DNA of 11,193 bases from SCTG01 sp036005325 (GCA_036005325.1 DASYQR010000119.1:1-11193); one strand, 5' to 3'; shown: positions 1 to 7,116, counted from the first letter of the stretch. The notes: generated by a model from the sequence alone, not told the origin. Program-made: numbers and translations.

Positions 1-1
1 A

Positions 2-796
2 GCCACGGGAGCACCTGCAATCTTCTGGTTGGACAAAAACCGGGCGCACGACGCGGAGCTGATTAAGAAGGTCAATCGCTATTTGCCGAATCACGATACG
101 AAGGGCCTCGACATCCGGATCATGCCTCCGGCGGAGGCGACGCGCTTCTCGCTGGAACGGATAAAAGAGGGGAAAGATACCATTTCCGTCACCGGGAACG
201 TGTTGCGAGACTACCTCACGGACCTGTTCCCGATTCTTGAAATCGGGACCAGCGCAAAAATGCTTTCGATCGTCCCCCTGCTGAATGGCGGTGGCCTCTT
301 TGAAACCGGAGCTGGCGGCTCGGCGCCCAAACATGTGCAGCAGTTTCAGCAAGAAGGGTATCTACGCTGGGATTCGCTGGGTGAATTCCTGGCGCTGGCC
401 GCATCCTTGGAGCATCTGAGCAAGGCATCCGACAACCCCTCCGCAAAGATTCTGGCGGATGCGCTCGATCGAGCCAACGCCAAGTTCCTGGAGAGCAACA
501 AGTCGCCAGCCCGCAAGGTGGGTGAGATTGATAATCGCGGGAGCCATTTTTATCTTGCGTTGTACTGGGCGCAAGCCCTGGCTGAGCAGACCGAAGATAA
601 GAACCTTCAAGCGCGTTTTGCCAAAGTTGCCAAACAGCTTGCAGAAAATGAGGCCAAGATTGCGGCCGAGCTGCTCGGCGGCCAAGGAAAACCGGTCGAT
701 ATGGGCGGGTATTATCATCCCGATCAGGAGAAGACCACAAAGGCGATGCGTCCAAGCCCAACCTTGAATGCGATCGTGGACGCGATTGCACAATAG
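2..796 (+). CDS. idh: Isocitrate dehydrogenase, NADP-dependent, monomeric type (3' part)
   Basis: This is the C-terminal 264 residues of a monomeric (IDH-II) isocitrate dehydrogenase; the reading frame is open to the left edge, so the start lies outside the window. The family is about 740 residues long, so roughly a third is seen. The enzyme interconverts isocitrate and 2-oxoglutarate plus CO2 with NADP(H) in the cytoplasm. Recognisable family blocks are DTISVTGNVLRDYLTDLFP, GTSAKMLSIVPL, GGLFETGAGGSAPKHVQQF, YLRWDSLGEFLALAASLEHL, KSPARKVGEIDNRGSHFYLA and the GYYHPD block near the end. The TTG at 29 that could be taken as a start is internal, because the residues before it (ATGAPAIFW) also belong to the conserved protein. 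It sits 23 bp upstream of the fumarate reductase genes, which suggests use in a reductive TCA cycle, where it would carboxylate 2-oxoglutarate; that direction is inferred from context. Confidence 0.95.
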   Translation, partial: ATGAPAIFWLDKNRAHDAELIKKVNRYLPNHDTKGLDIRIMPPAEATRFSLERIKEGKDTISVTGNVLRDYLTDLFPILEIGTSAKMLSIVPLLNGGGLFETGAGGSAPKHVQQFQQEGYLRWDSLGEFLALAASLEHLSKASDNPSAKILADALDRANAKFLESNKSPARKVGEIDNRGSHFYLALYWAQALAEQTEDKNLQARFAKVAKQLAENEAKIAAELLGGQGKPVDMGGYYHPDQEKTTKAMRPSPTLNAIVDAIAQ

Positions 797-819
797 AGAT
801 TCATTGCTTCACTGGAAGT

Positions 820-1557
820 ATGGTGGTAGATAAGAGCATGGAATTAAAAGGCTTCGACAAGAGCGTCGCCATCGACCAGGAGGAAGTCCTGCGTCCCAAG
901 ATGGTGACCGTGGAGATCGCCGGCAAGAAGTACGAGGTGCCGGAAGGGATCACAGTCATCAAGGCCTTATGGTACAGCGGCCAGGAAGTGATCCGCGGCG
1001 CCGGCTGCCTGGGCGGCTATTGCGGGGCCTGCGCGACCTACTATCGGACCAAGGATGATCCCAAGGTCCGGACCTGCCTGGCCTGCTCGACGGCCGTCGA
1101 AGATGGGATGTCCTTCACGATGGTGCCGCCGTTCCCGGCCCGCAAGGCCATCTATCAGATGTCCGAGCTCAAGGACCCCAAGCAGGACCTGTTCAATCTC
1201 TATCCTGAAGCGCCGCTCTGCCGGAACTGCAATGCCTGCACCGAGGCCTGCCCGCAGGGGATCGACGTGCGGGACGGCGTGTGGAAGGCCGTGTTCGGTG
1301 ATTTCAAGGGAGTCTCCGAGATGTTCATGGACTGCGTCATGTGCGGGCTCTGCGTACCGGTGTGCATCGCGGACATCGCTCCCAACCTGGTCGCGCTATA
1401 CGCGAGCCGCGCGCAGGGAGCCTTCTTCTCGGAGAAGCCGCAGCGCCTGCACGAGCGCATCGACGAGATCGAACAGGGCAAATACAAGACCGAGTGGGAC
1501 CGGGTTCTCGCGATGAACGAGCAGCAGCTGAAAGACGTCTGCGCCGCCATCAAGTAG
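820..1557 (+). CDS. frdB: Fumarate reductase/succinate dehydrogenase-type iron-sulfur subunit (TfrB-like, soluble)
   Basis: A 245-residue electron-transfer subunit. The N-terminal ferredoxin domain (about 28-105) carries Cys63, Cys68, Cys71 and Cys86, fitting a [2Fe-2S] cluster. The C-terminal helical domain has two complete CxxCxxCxxxC motifs (134/137/140/144 and 172/175/178/182), predicting two [4Fe-4S] clusters. Classical SdhB/FrdB use [2Fe-2S], [4Fe-4S] and [3Fe-4S] with a wider third motif, so this is a divergent type closer to the N-terminal part of TfrB (thiol:fumarate reductase), without TfrB's CCG domains. No membrane-anchor subunit is encoded nearby. It should pass electrons to or from the flavoprotein encoded directly downstream. 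The ATG at 820 is taken as start; GGAAG lies only just before it, and ATGs at 838 and 901 (the latter 14 nt after an AGGAGGAAG) are alternatives. The symbol is by role, not by close match. Confidence 0.85.
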   Translation: MVVDKSMELKGFDKSVAIDQEEVLRPKMVTVEIAGKKYEVPEGITVIKALWYSGQEVIRGAGCLGGYCGACATYYRTKDDPKVRTCLACSTAVEDGMSFTMVPPFPARKAIYQMSELKDPKQDLFNLYPEAPLCRNCNACTEACPQGIDVRDGVWKAVFGDFKGVSEMFMDCVMCGLCVPVCIADIAPNLVALYASRAQGAFFSEKPQRLHERIDEIEQGKYKTEWDRVLAMNEQQLKDVCAAIK

Positions 1558-3141
1558 ATGCAACTCCAAGATCTCCAGGACCTGGTCCACAAGAGCCGTG
1601 ATGCGCGCCGCAAGCAGACCCTGCCGAAGTTTCCGGCCAACGAGCGCGACCAGCTGATCAAGAAGTACCACCCCGATTACCGCGAAAACGCCTACCGCCC
1701 GATCCAGTTCGGCCCGAACGCCGACGAGCTGACCGTGCGTGAGCTGGCCGCGTTGCTGGAGGGCGACAGCCCGGTGCCGGCCGAGCTGGACCTGACGCCG
1801 GCCCATTCCACGGACGTGTTGGTCGTCGGCGGCGGCGGCGCCGGCTGCGCGGCCGCCCTGCATGCTCACGCGCATGGGGCGAAGGTGCTGCTGGCGACGA
1901 AGCTGCGCCTGGGCGATTCCAACACCGTCATGGCGCAGGGCGGTATCCAGGTGGCGATCACCAGCGAGGACTCGCCCGTCCAGCACTTCCTGGACACGCT
2001 CAAGGGCGGGCATATGAAGAACGACCACCAGCTCCTCAAGACGATGGTGGAAGAGGGACCCTCCATCGCCAAGTGGCTGTTGGAGCTCGGCGTGCTGTTC
2101 GATCGCGATCCCGACGGCAACCTGCACGTAAAGAAGGGCGGCGGGAGCTCCAAGCCGCGGTTGCTGACCTGCTCCGACTACACGGGGCTGGAGATCATGC
2201 GGGTGCTGAAGGACGAGGTGCTCAATCAGAAGATTCAGCTATTGGAATTCAGCGCCGCCGTCGAGTTGCTCAGCGACGGAAGCGGGAACTGCACCGGCGC
2301 CGTGCTCCAGGACCTGGACAACAAGCGGTATTTCGTGGTGGCCGCCAAGACGGTGATTCTGGCGACGGGTGGCATCGGCCGTCTGCACATCCAGGGTTTT
2401 CCGACCAGCAACCATTACGGCGCGACCGGCGATGCACTGCCGATGTCCTACCGCATCGGGGCGAAGCTGCTGCAGATCGATACCTTTCAGTATCATCCGA
2501 CCGGCGCGGTCTATCCGGAACAACTCGTTGGTGCGCTCGTCACCGAGGGCATCCGGTCCGAGGGTGGGCAACTGGTGAACGCCAAGGGCGAGCGGTTCGT
2601 GAACGAGCTTGACACCCGCGACGTGGTTTCTTCCTCGATCATCCGCGAGTGCGAGGAAGGGCGCGGCGTCCGCACCGCGACCGGGCGCATCGGCGTCTGG
2701 CTGGACACGCCGATGCTCGACGTGGAATCGGGGGCCGGTACGCTGGAAAAGCATTTCCCTGCGATGGTCCGGCAGTACAAGCGGTACGGGCTCGACATCA
2801 CCAAGGACCCGGTGCTCATCTACCCCACACTCCATTACCAGAACGGCGGCGTGCGGATCGACGTGAACGGCGAGTCCGGCGTGCACAATCTGTTCGTAGC
2901 CGGGGAGGCTTCCGGCGGGCTGCACGGACGCAATCGTCTGATGGGGAACTCGCTGCTGGACCTGATGGTGTATGGCAAGCGGGCTGGCAGCACCGCCGCG
3001 GAGCGCGCCAAGTCCATGACACACGGCAAGCTGACGCTCGAGCATCTGAAGCACTTCCGGGCGGAAGCGAGAAAACACACCGGCGCGCTCGCAACCAAGT
3101 CACCGATGTTGTTCCCTGATTACGTGAGGAAAGAAGACTAA
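1558..3141 (+). CDS. frdA: Fumarate reductase/succinate dehydrogenase flavoprotein subunit, non-covalent FAD type
   Basis: A 527-residue FAD enzyme expected to interconvert fumarate and succinate. An extension of about 80 residues precedes the Rossmann motif (DVLVVGGGGAGCAAA, 86-100). The active site appears complete when compared with E. coli FrdA: HPTG at 313-316, the TEGIRSEGG block at 329-337, the proton-shuttle Arg in ELDTRD (Arg354), His426 in LHYQNGG, and Arg460 in GLHGRNRLMGNSL. The His that binds FAD covalently in FrdA/SdhA (SHTV) is replaced by Asn122 (SNTVMAQGGI), the pattern of L-aspartate oxidase, so FAD is predicted to be non-covalent. NadB itself is less likely because of the dedicated Fe-S partner and the TCA context. 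The protein is shorter than E. coli FrdA (about 600) because most of the C-terminal domain is missing. The ATG directly abuts the TAG of the upstream gene and lacks a clear Shine-Dalgarno site, so translational coupling is likely. Confidence 0.88.
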   Translation: MQLQDLQDLVHKSRDARRKQTLPKFPANERDQLIKKYHPDYRENAYRPIQFGPNADELTVRELAALLEGDSPVPAELDLTPAHSTDVLVVGGGGAGCAAALHAHAHGAKVLLATKLRLGDSNTVMAQGGIQVAITSEDSPVQHFLDTLKGGHMKNDHQLLKTMVEEGPSIAKWLLELGVLFDRDPDGNLHVKKGGGSSKPRLLTCSDYTGLEIMRVLKDEVLNQKIQLLEFSAAVELLSDGSGNCTGAVLQDLDNKRYFVVAAKTVILATGGIGRLHIQGFPTSNHYGATGDALPMSYRIGAKLLQIDTFQYHPTGAVYPEQLVGALVTEGIRSEGGQLVNAKGERFVNELDTRDVVSSSIIRECEEGRGVRTATGRIGVWLDTPMLDVESGAGTLEKHFPAMVRQYKRYGLDITKDPVLIYPTLHYQNGGVRIDVNGESGVHNLFVAGEASGGLHGRNRLMGNSLLDLMVYGKRAGSTAAERAKSMTHGKLTLEHLKHFRAEARKHTGALATKSPMLFPDYVRKED

Positions 3142-3155
3142 AGTAAAAGTATCAC

Positions 3156-4352
3156 ATGAACATTCATGAATTCCAGGCCAAGCAGTTGTTCGCGCAGTTC
3201 GGCGTGCCGGTCCCGAACGGCAAGGAGATCAAGACGCCCCTCGCGGCCGAGAAGTGGACGGAGAAACTGAACACGCCAGTGTACGTCGTGAAGGCCCAGA
3301 TCCACGCCGGCGGGCGCGGGAAGGCGGGCGGAGTCAAGCTCACGAAGAATCGCGCCGAGGTGCCGGCGCTGGCGAAAGAATTGCTCGGCCGAACCTTGGT
3401 CACGCACCAGACCGGCCCCAAGGGCCGCAAGGTCCGCCGCCTGCTAATCGAGGAGGGGGCCGGCATCGCCAAGGAGCTGTACCTGAGCCTCCTGGTGGAT
3501 CGTGACTCCGGCTGGCCTGTCTTCATCGCCAGCACCGAGGGTGGGATGGAGATCGAAGAGGTTGCAGCCCATCAGCCGGAGAAGGTGCTGAAGGAGCCGA
3601 TCGATCCCGCCGTAGGGTTCCAAGGTTACAACGGACGTAATCTGGCTTTCGGACTGGGACTCCCGACTCTCGAACCGACGATCATGGGCCCGTTCATCTC
3701 GATGCTCGGCAACCTCTACCGGCTGTTCATGGAAAAGAACGCGTCGCTGGTCGAGATCAACCCGCTGGTGATTACCACCGATAAACGCCTCGTCGCGCTC
3801 GACGGGAAAGTCTCGTTCGACGACAACGGCCTGTACAAGCACCCCGACGTACAGGCGATGCGCGACCTGCACGAGGAAGAGCCGTTGGAGATCGAAGCCA
3901 CCAACAACAATCTCAACTACGTCAAGCTGGACGGCAACATCGGCTGCATGGTGAACGGGGCGGGACTTGCCATGGCCACGATGGATGTGATCAAGCTTGC
4001 GGGCAGCGAGCCGGCCAACTTCCTGGATGTGGGTGGCGGCGCGACGAAGGAAACAGTGGCGGCCGGCTTCCGCATCCTGCTCAAGGACCGGAACGTGAAG
4101 GGCATCTTCATCAACATCTTCGGCGGAATCGTCCGCTGCGAGCGCATCGCGCATGGCGTGATCGACGCGGCGAAGGAAGTCCACATCAAGCTGCCGGTCG
4201 TGGTACGGCTGCAGGGGACCAATGCCGACGAGGGGCGCAAGCTGCTGCTGGAGTCCGGCCTCAAGGTGGATGTGGCGACCGATCTGTGGGAGGCAGCACA
4301 GAAGATCGTGGCGATGACGTCGAAGAAGCGGAAAAAGGCAGCTGCCGCCTAA
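3156..4352 (+). CDS. sucC: Succinyl-CoA ligase (ADP/GDP-forming), beta subunit
   Basis: A 398-residue ATP-grasp subunit, close to the usual length (388 in E. coli). With SucD it joins succinate and CoA using ATP or GTP, or runs in reverse. Visible landmarks: start MNIHEFQAKQLF; nucleotide-binding loop KAQIHAGGRGKAGGVKL (46-62); metal-site residues in EINPL (200-204) and DGKV (216-219); and the CoA-ligase domain with NGAGLAMATMD (267-277), DVGGGAT (291-297) and NIFGGIVRCE (320-329). Citryl-CoA synthetase large subunit is homologous but longer, so SucC is preferred. The C-terminus is a short basic tail (SKKRKKAAAA). The start is 14 bp after frdA with only a weak purine-rich site before it. A small stem (CCGCC 4345-4349 with GGCGG 4354-4358) spans the stop codon and may mark the end of this cistron or an mRNA-processing point. 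Its partner sucD is displaced by one intervening gene. Confidence 0.96.
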   Translation: MNIHEFQAKQLFAQFGVPVPNGKEIKTPLAAEKWTEKLNTPVYVVKAQIHAGGRGKAGGVKLTKNRAEVPALAKELLGRTLVTHQTGPKGRKVRRLLIEEGAGIAKELYLSLLVDRDSGWPVFIASTEGGMEIEEVAAHQPEKVLKEPIDPAVGFQGYNGRNLAFGLGLPTLEPTIMGPFISMLGNLYRLFMEKNASLVEINPLVITTDKRLVALDGKVSFDDNGLYKHPDVQAMRDLHEEEPLEIEATNNNLNYVKLDGNIGCMVNGAGLAMATMDVIKLAGSEPANFLDVGGGATKETVAAGFRILLKDRNVKGIFINIFGGIVRCERIAHGVIDAAKEVHIKLPVVVRLQGTNADEGRKLLLESGLKVDVATDLWEAAQKIVAMTSKKRKKAAAA

Positions 4353-4383
4353 GGGCGGTGCCGCATAAATAGGAGAAACGACT

Positions 4384-4743
4384 ATGAAACGGATTCTGAC
4401 AGGCATGGTTGCGGGGTTGATCGGGCTCGCGTTCAGCACCACGACATTCGGTCAGGGAGCGCCGGCCGCTCCTCCTATGCCGCCGGCAGGCATGGAAAAG
4501 GGCGAGAAGATGAAAGAGCGTGCCGAAGAGAGTTCCGAGAAGATGAAAGAACGAGCCGACAAGATGAAGGAACGCGCTGATGAACGTTCCGAGAAGATGA
4601 AAGAAAGATCCGAGAAAATGAAGGAAAAAGCGGAAGAGCGCTCTGAGAAGATGAAGGAGCGGGCCGACAAGATGAAGGAAAAGGCTGCTGAGCGGGAAGA
4701 GAAAATGAAGGAGCGGGCTGCAGAGAAAGCCCTGGGAAAGTAA
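4384..4743 (+). CDS. Small secreted Lys/Glu/Arg/Met repeat protein, predicted single alpha-helix
   Basis: I do not recognise a named family. A signal peptide is visible at residues 1 to about 23 (MKR, hydrophobic core, then TTTFGQG with likely cleavage after TFG), so the 119-residue product is probably periplasmic. A Pro/Ala-rich linker (about 26-36) follows. Residues 41-119 are almost pure charged helix built from EKMKERA heptads with four-residue insertions (EESS, DERS, EERS, AERE). From residue 52 the period is exactly 18 residues (52-69, 70-87, 88-105, partial from 106), which equals five alpha-helical turns; alternating acidic and basic residues fit a straight stable single helix rather than a coiled coil. 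An AGGAG at 4371-4375 supports the ATG. It lies between sucC and sucD, with 31 bp before and 11 bp after, so co-expression is likely. Its function is unknown; divalent-metal binding or envelope spacing are only possibilities. Confidence 0.85.
   Translation: MKRILTGMVAGLIGLAFSTTTFGQGAPAAPPMPPAGMEKGEKMKERAEESSEKMKERADKMKERADERSEKMKERSEKMKEKAEERSEKMKERADKMKEKAAEREEKMKERAAEKALGK
4537..4725 (+). repeat. 54-bp tandem repeat inside the helix-protein gene (three units plus a partial)
   Basis: Units occupy 4537-4590, 4591-4644 and 4645-4698, with a partial copy from 4699. Each encodes 18 residues of the form EKMKERx-[DE]KMKE[RK]A-xERx. The copies differ at synonymous sites (for example AAA/AAG, GAA/GAG, CGT/CGC/CGG), so they are not freshly duplicated and the amino-acid pattern has been kept. 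The 54-bp unit is divisible by three, so copy-number changes would stay in frame. Confidence 0.85.
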
Positions 4744-4754
4744 GAGAGAATAGC

Positions 4755-5639
4755 GTGAGCATTTTGGTCAATAAATCGACGCGGGTGGTGGTGCAGGGGA
4801 TCACCGGCAAGGAAGGTTCTTTCCACGCCACGCAGTGCAAGGCGTACGGGACGCAGATGGTCGCCGGCGTGACGCCGGGCAAGGCCGGTCAAGAAGTCGA
4901 GGGCATTCCGGTCTTCAATACGATGCACGACGCAGTGAAGCACACGCAATGCGATACCTCGCTGATCTTTGTCCCGCCGCCGTTTGCCGCTGACGCGATC
5001 CTCGAAGCCGCCGATGCTGGCATCCGGCTGATTGTCTGCATCACGGAAGGCATTCCGATCAACGACATGGTGAAAGTGAAGCGCGCCCTGCGCGGGCGCG
5101 ACGTCCGGTTGATCGGGCCCAATTGCCCGGGGATCATCACGGCGGACGAATGCAAGATCGGCATCATGCCGGGCTTCATCCACAAGAAGGGACGGGTGGG
5201 GGTCATTTCCCGCAGCGGGACGCTCACCTACGAGGCGGTCAACCAGCTCACAACCCTCGGTCTGGGCGAGACGACCTGCATCGGGATCGGCGGCGATCCG
5301 ATCATCGGCACCGGCTATATTGACCTGTTGGCGATGTTCGAGAAGGACCCGGAGACCGAGGCGATGGTCATGATCGGCGAAATCGGCGGCGACGCCGAGG
5401 ATCGGGCCGCGGCCTTTATCAAGGAGAACATCCGCAAGCCGGTGATCGGCTTCATCGCGGGCATCACGGCCCCGCCGGGGCGCCGCATGGGCCATGCCGG
5501 CGCCATCATCACGGGCGGAAAAGGGACGGCGGTCGAGAAGATGGCGGTTCTGGAAGCGGCCGGCGTGCGGGTGGTGCGCAATCCCGCCGAGATCGGGAAG
5601 ACGGTACAAGAGGCATTGAGCCCGCGCGGCTCGGTCTAG
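4755..5639 (+). CDS. sucD: Succinyl-CoA ligase, alpha subunit
   Basis: A 294-residue subunit (E. coli SucD has 289) that binds CoA and carries the phospho-histidine. Visible motifs: N-terminal VVVQGITGKEGSFH (11-24), the CoA-binding Rossmann region; GPNCPGII (121-128); SRSGTLTYE (152-160); GIGGDPIIGT (177-186); and the active-site GHAGAI with His247, the residue phosphorylated during catalysis. Translation starts at a GTG at 4755, supported by homology to SILVNKSTRVVVQG; a weak GAGAG lies six bases upstream. The close spacing to the preceding helix-protein gene (11 bp) suggests one transcript. In a reductive TCA cycle SucCD activates succinate to succinyl-CoA for 2-oxoglutarate synthase, which is not encoded in this window. 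The C-terminus (SPRGSV) is a few residues longer than usual but otherwise ordinary. Confidence 0.96.
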   Translation: MSILVNKSTRVVVQGITGKEGSFHATQCKAYGTQMVAGVTPGKAGQEVEGIPVFNTMHDAVKHTQCDTSLIFVPPPFAADAILEAADAGIRLIVCITEGIPINDMVKVKRALRGRDVRLIGPNCPGIITADECKIGIMPGFIHKKGRVGVISRSGTLTYEAVNQLTTLGLGETTCIGIGGDPIIGTGYIDLLAMFEKDPETEAMVMIGEIGGDAEDRAAAFIKENIRKPVIGFIAGITAPPGRRMGHAGAIITGGKGTAVEKMAVLEAAGVRVVRNPAEIGKTVQEALSPRGSV

Positions 5640-5742
5640 ATGCGTGTCCTGTCGCCTTCGGCTATGGGGTCCTGTCGGCTTGGCATCCCGCCGTGCTCCG
5701 AAAAGCTGCGCGCGGCGTGAGCCCTGCGCCCGCCGCCACCCC

Positions 5743-5757
5743 GTCGCCTCCGGCGAC
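5743..5757. other. Short perfect inverted repeat downstream of sucD
   Basis: GTCGCC (5743-5748) and GGCGAC (5752-5757) form a six-base-pair stem with a TCC loop in the 146-bp gap between sucD and the next start. No T-run follows on either strand, so it is not a classical intrinsic terminator; it may be an mRNA 3'-end stabiliser or chance in GC-rich DNA. The rest of the gap shows nothing I can name. Confidence 0.35.
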
Positions 5758-5785
5758 ATCGGCGTCACCCGCGAGAGCGGAGAGC

Positions 5786-6169
5786 ATGAAGCATACACTC
5801 GTCATATTGCTGCTTGGCCTGTTCCTGGTGGTGCAGGCTTCGGGCTGTCTTCTTCTTGTGGGGGCCGGAGGAGGCGCAGGCGGGGCGGTGTATGTCATGG
5901 GGAAATTGAAGGAAGAAATCAATGCGCCTGTCGCCAAGGTTCATGAAGCGGCCCGTGCCGCGATCAAAGACTTAGGCATCCCGCTCATTCAGGACAAAGA
6001 AGACACCCTGACTACGCATCTGGAATCTGAGTTTTCCGACGGCAAACGTGTGTGGATCGATGTGGAAAAAACCTCAGACACTGTATCGACGCTGACCATT
6101 CGGGTTGGGTTGCTGGGCGATGAGGTCAAGTCACGTGAAATCCTGGCCAAGGTGAAACAGCATCTGTAA
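5786..6169 (+). CDS. DUF3568-like lipoprotein
   Basis: A 127-residue putative lipoprotein. The signal peptide has a short basic start, a strong hydrophobic core and a lipobox ending Q-A-S-G-C with Cys21 as lipidation site. A Gly-rich stretch (GAGGGAGGAVYVMGK, about 26-40) follows, then an alpha/beta domain (INAPVAKVHEAARAAIKDLGI, then strands such as DGKRVWIDVEK and STLTIRVGLLGD) resembling the DUF3568 family of small bacterial envelope proteins of unknown function. The ATG at 5786 is chosen over the in-frame GTG at 5693 because it begins the signal peptide and is preceded by GCGGAGAG; the longer form would bury the signal peptide behind a Pro/Ala-rich stretch. It is separated from sucD by 146 bp and from the following exported hydrolase by 36 bp. 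Family assignment is moderate and function unknown. Confidence 0.8.
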   Translation: MKHTLVILLLGLFLVVQASGCLLLVGAGGGAGGAVYVMGKLKEEINAPVAKVHEAARAAIKDLGIPLIQDKEDTLTTHLESEFSDGKRVWIDVEKTSDTVSTLTIRVGLLGDEVKSREILAKVKQHL

Positions 6170-6205
6170 GGGGGAGGGGTCTGTTTCAGGAAGAGCGGAG
6201 GTCGT

Positions 6206-7063
6206 ATGAAACCAACACTCGTTGCCTTGCTGCTTGGTGTGTGCCTGCTATGTGCGGCGGGCGCCGACGCCGCGTCCATCACGACTCTGACCTGGCACGG
6301 CCATGCGGCCTTTGAGGTCGTGACGCCCAATGGTGTCGTCATCTTGATCGATCCGTGGCTCACGAATCCGATGAACCCCAAGGCCAAGGACAAAAAGGAC
6401 CCGGTCGCCGAGATCAAGAAGGTCGACTACATCCTGATCACGCACGGCCACTTCGATCATGTCGGTGACGCCGTGGCGATCGCGAAGAAGACCGGCGCGC
6501 GGCTGGTGACCAATTTCGAACTAGGCACGAACATGGCCAAGCTGTTGGGCTATCCCAAGGAGCAGATGGGGTTCGACTCCTTGATGAACGTCGGCGGTGA
6601 GATCATCATCGCCAACGGCGAGGTGACAGTGGCGATGACACCGGCGGTGCATTCAAGCGGGATGATGAATCCACTGGCCCAAGAACATGACCCTGAGATC
6701 GCCACGGGCGGCAACGCCGCCGGGTTTGTGTTGAAGATCAAGAACGGCCCCACGATTTACCACAGCGGCGACACGGCGTATTTCAAGGACATGGAGGTCA
6801 TCGGTGAGCAGTACGCGCCGGATGTGGCTCTGCTCAACATCGGCGGGCACTTCGGCATGGAGCCGGCGATGGCGGCGCGCGCGGCCGTCAGCGTGCAAGC
6901 GAAATACGCCGCCCCCCACCATTACGCCACATTTCCGGTTCTGACCCAGGACCCGAAAGTCTTCAGCGAGGAACTGACCAAGAAGGGGATCGGGTACCTC
7001 TTGATGGCGCCCGGCTCTCCGATTATCTTCGCGGGCAAGAAGCTGCAAGCCGGCGGGCGCTAA
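6206..7063 (+). CDS. Exported UPF0173-type metal-dependent hydrolase (metallo-beta-lactamase fold)
   Basis: A 285-residue protein with a signal peptide (1 to about 23, ending GADA) and a metallo-beta-lactamase fold domain of the UPF0173 type. Metal-site residues are visible: THGHFDHVGD gives His80, His82, Asp84 and His85; His149 (PAVHSSG); Asp189 in YHSGDT; and His238/His239 (APHHYATF). The fold predicts a dinuclear metal hydrolase, but the substrate is unknown; members are often only annotated as 'metal-dependent hydrolase'. Most members I know of lack a signal peptide, so export to the periplasm is notable. GGAGG at 6197-6201 supports the ATG. The first 14 codons resemble those of the upstream lipoprotein gene. 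A diverged, internally deleted copy of its 3' end is found at 7773-7863. Confidence 0.88.
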   Translation: MKPTLVALLLGVCLLCAAGADAASITTLTWHGHAAFEVVTPNGVVILIDPWLTNPMNPKAKDKKDPVAEIKKVDYILITHGHFDHVGDAVAIAKKTGARLVTNFELGTNMAKLLGYPKEQMGFDSLMNVGGEIIIANGEVTVAMTPAVHSSGMMNPLAQEHDPEIATGGNAAGFVLKIKNGPTIYHSGDTAYFKDMEVIGEQYAPDVALLNIGGHFGMEPAMAARAAVSVQAKYAAPHHYATFPVLTQDPKVFSEELTKKGIGYLLMAPGSPIIFAGKKLQAGGR

Positions 7064-7081
7064 GATTCAGGTCCATTAATA

Positions 7082-7108
7082 GGGGACAGGCTCCCCATGT
7101 CGGGGAGG
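7082..7108 (+). promoter_or_regulatory. Alternative hairpins that could hide the ribosome binding site of the TTG-started gene
   Basis: TCCCC at 7092-7096 can pair with GGGGA upstream (7082-7086, five-base loop) or with GGGGA downstream (7102-7106, five-base loop; CTCCCC/GGGGAG gives six pairs). The downstream partner is part of the Shine-Dalgarno GGGGAGG (7102-7108) of the lipoprotein starting at 7117. The two folds are mutually exclusive, so this could tune translation. A GGGGACAGGCTCCCC-like hairpin could instead be a REP-type extragenic element. The pairing is seen in the sequence; the role is inferred. Confidence 0.4.
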
Positions 7109-7116
7109 ATTCGCCA

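Noticed and set aside
1558..3141. Flavoprotein considered as L-aspartate oxidase (NadB) because of the SNT-AQGGI motif
   Set aside because: It is directly coupled to a dedicated Fe-S subunit and placed among TCA genes, with all fumarate/succinate site residues present; fumarate reductase is the better fit.
3444..4442. A 332-codon - strand frame across sucC
   Set aside because: Antisense shadow of a well-conserved sucC; no homology features.
4537..4725. The 54-bp repeats considered as a CRISPR-like array or minisatellite
   Set aside because: There are no unique spacers; the repeats are contiguous, in frame and explained by the 18-residue helical period.
3156..5639. sucC/sucD considered as citryl-CoA synthetase subunits
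   Set aside because: Lengths (398 and 294) and motifs fit succinyl-CoA ligase; the citryl-CoA synthetase large subunit is longer.
4452..5798. A 448-codon open frame on the - strand across the helix-protein gene and sucD
   Set aside because: It is antisense to a clearly conserved SucD and to a patterned repeat gene; its translation is Arg/His/Asp-rich low-complexity text with no family features. GC-rich coding DNA often leaves such frames open.
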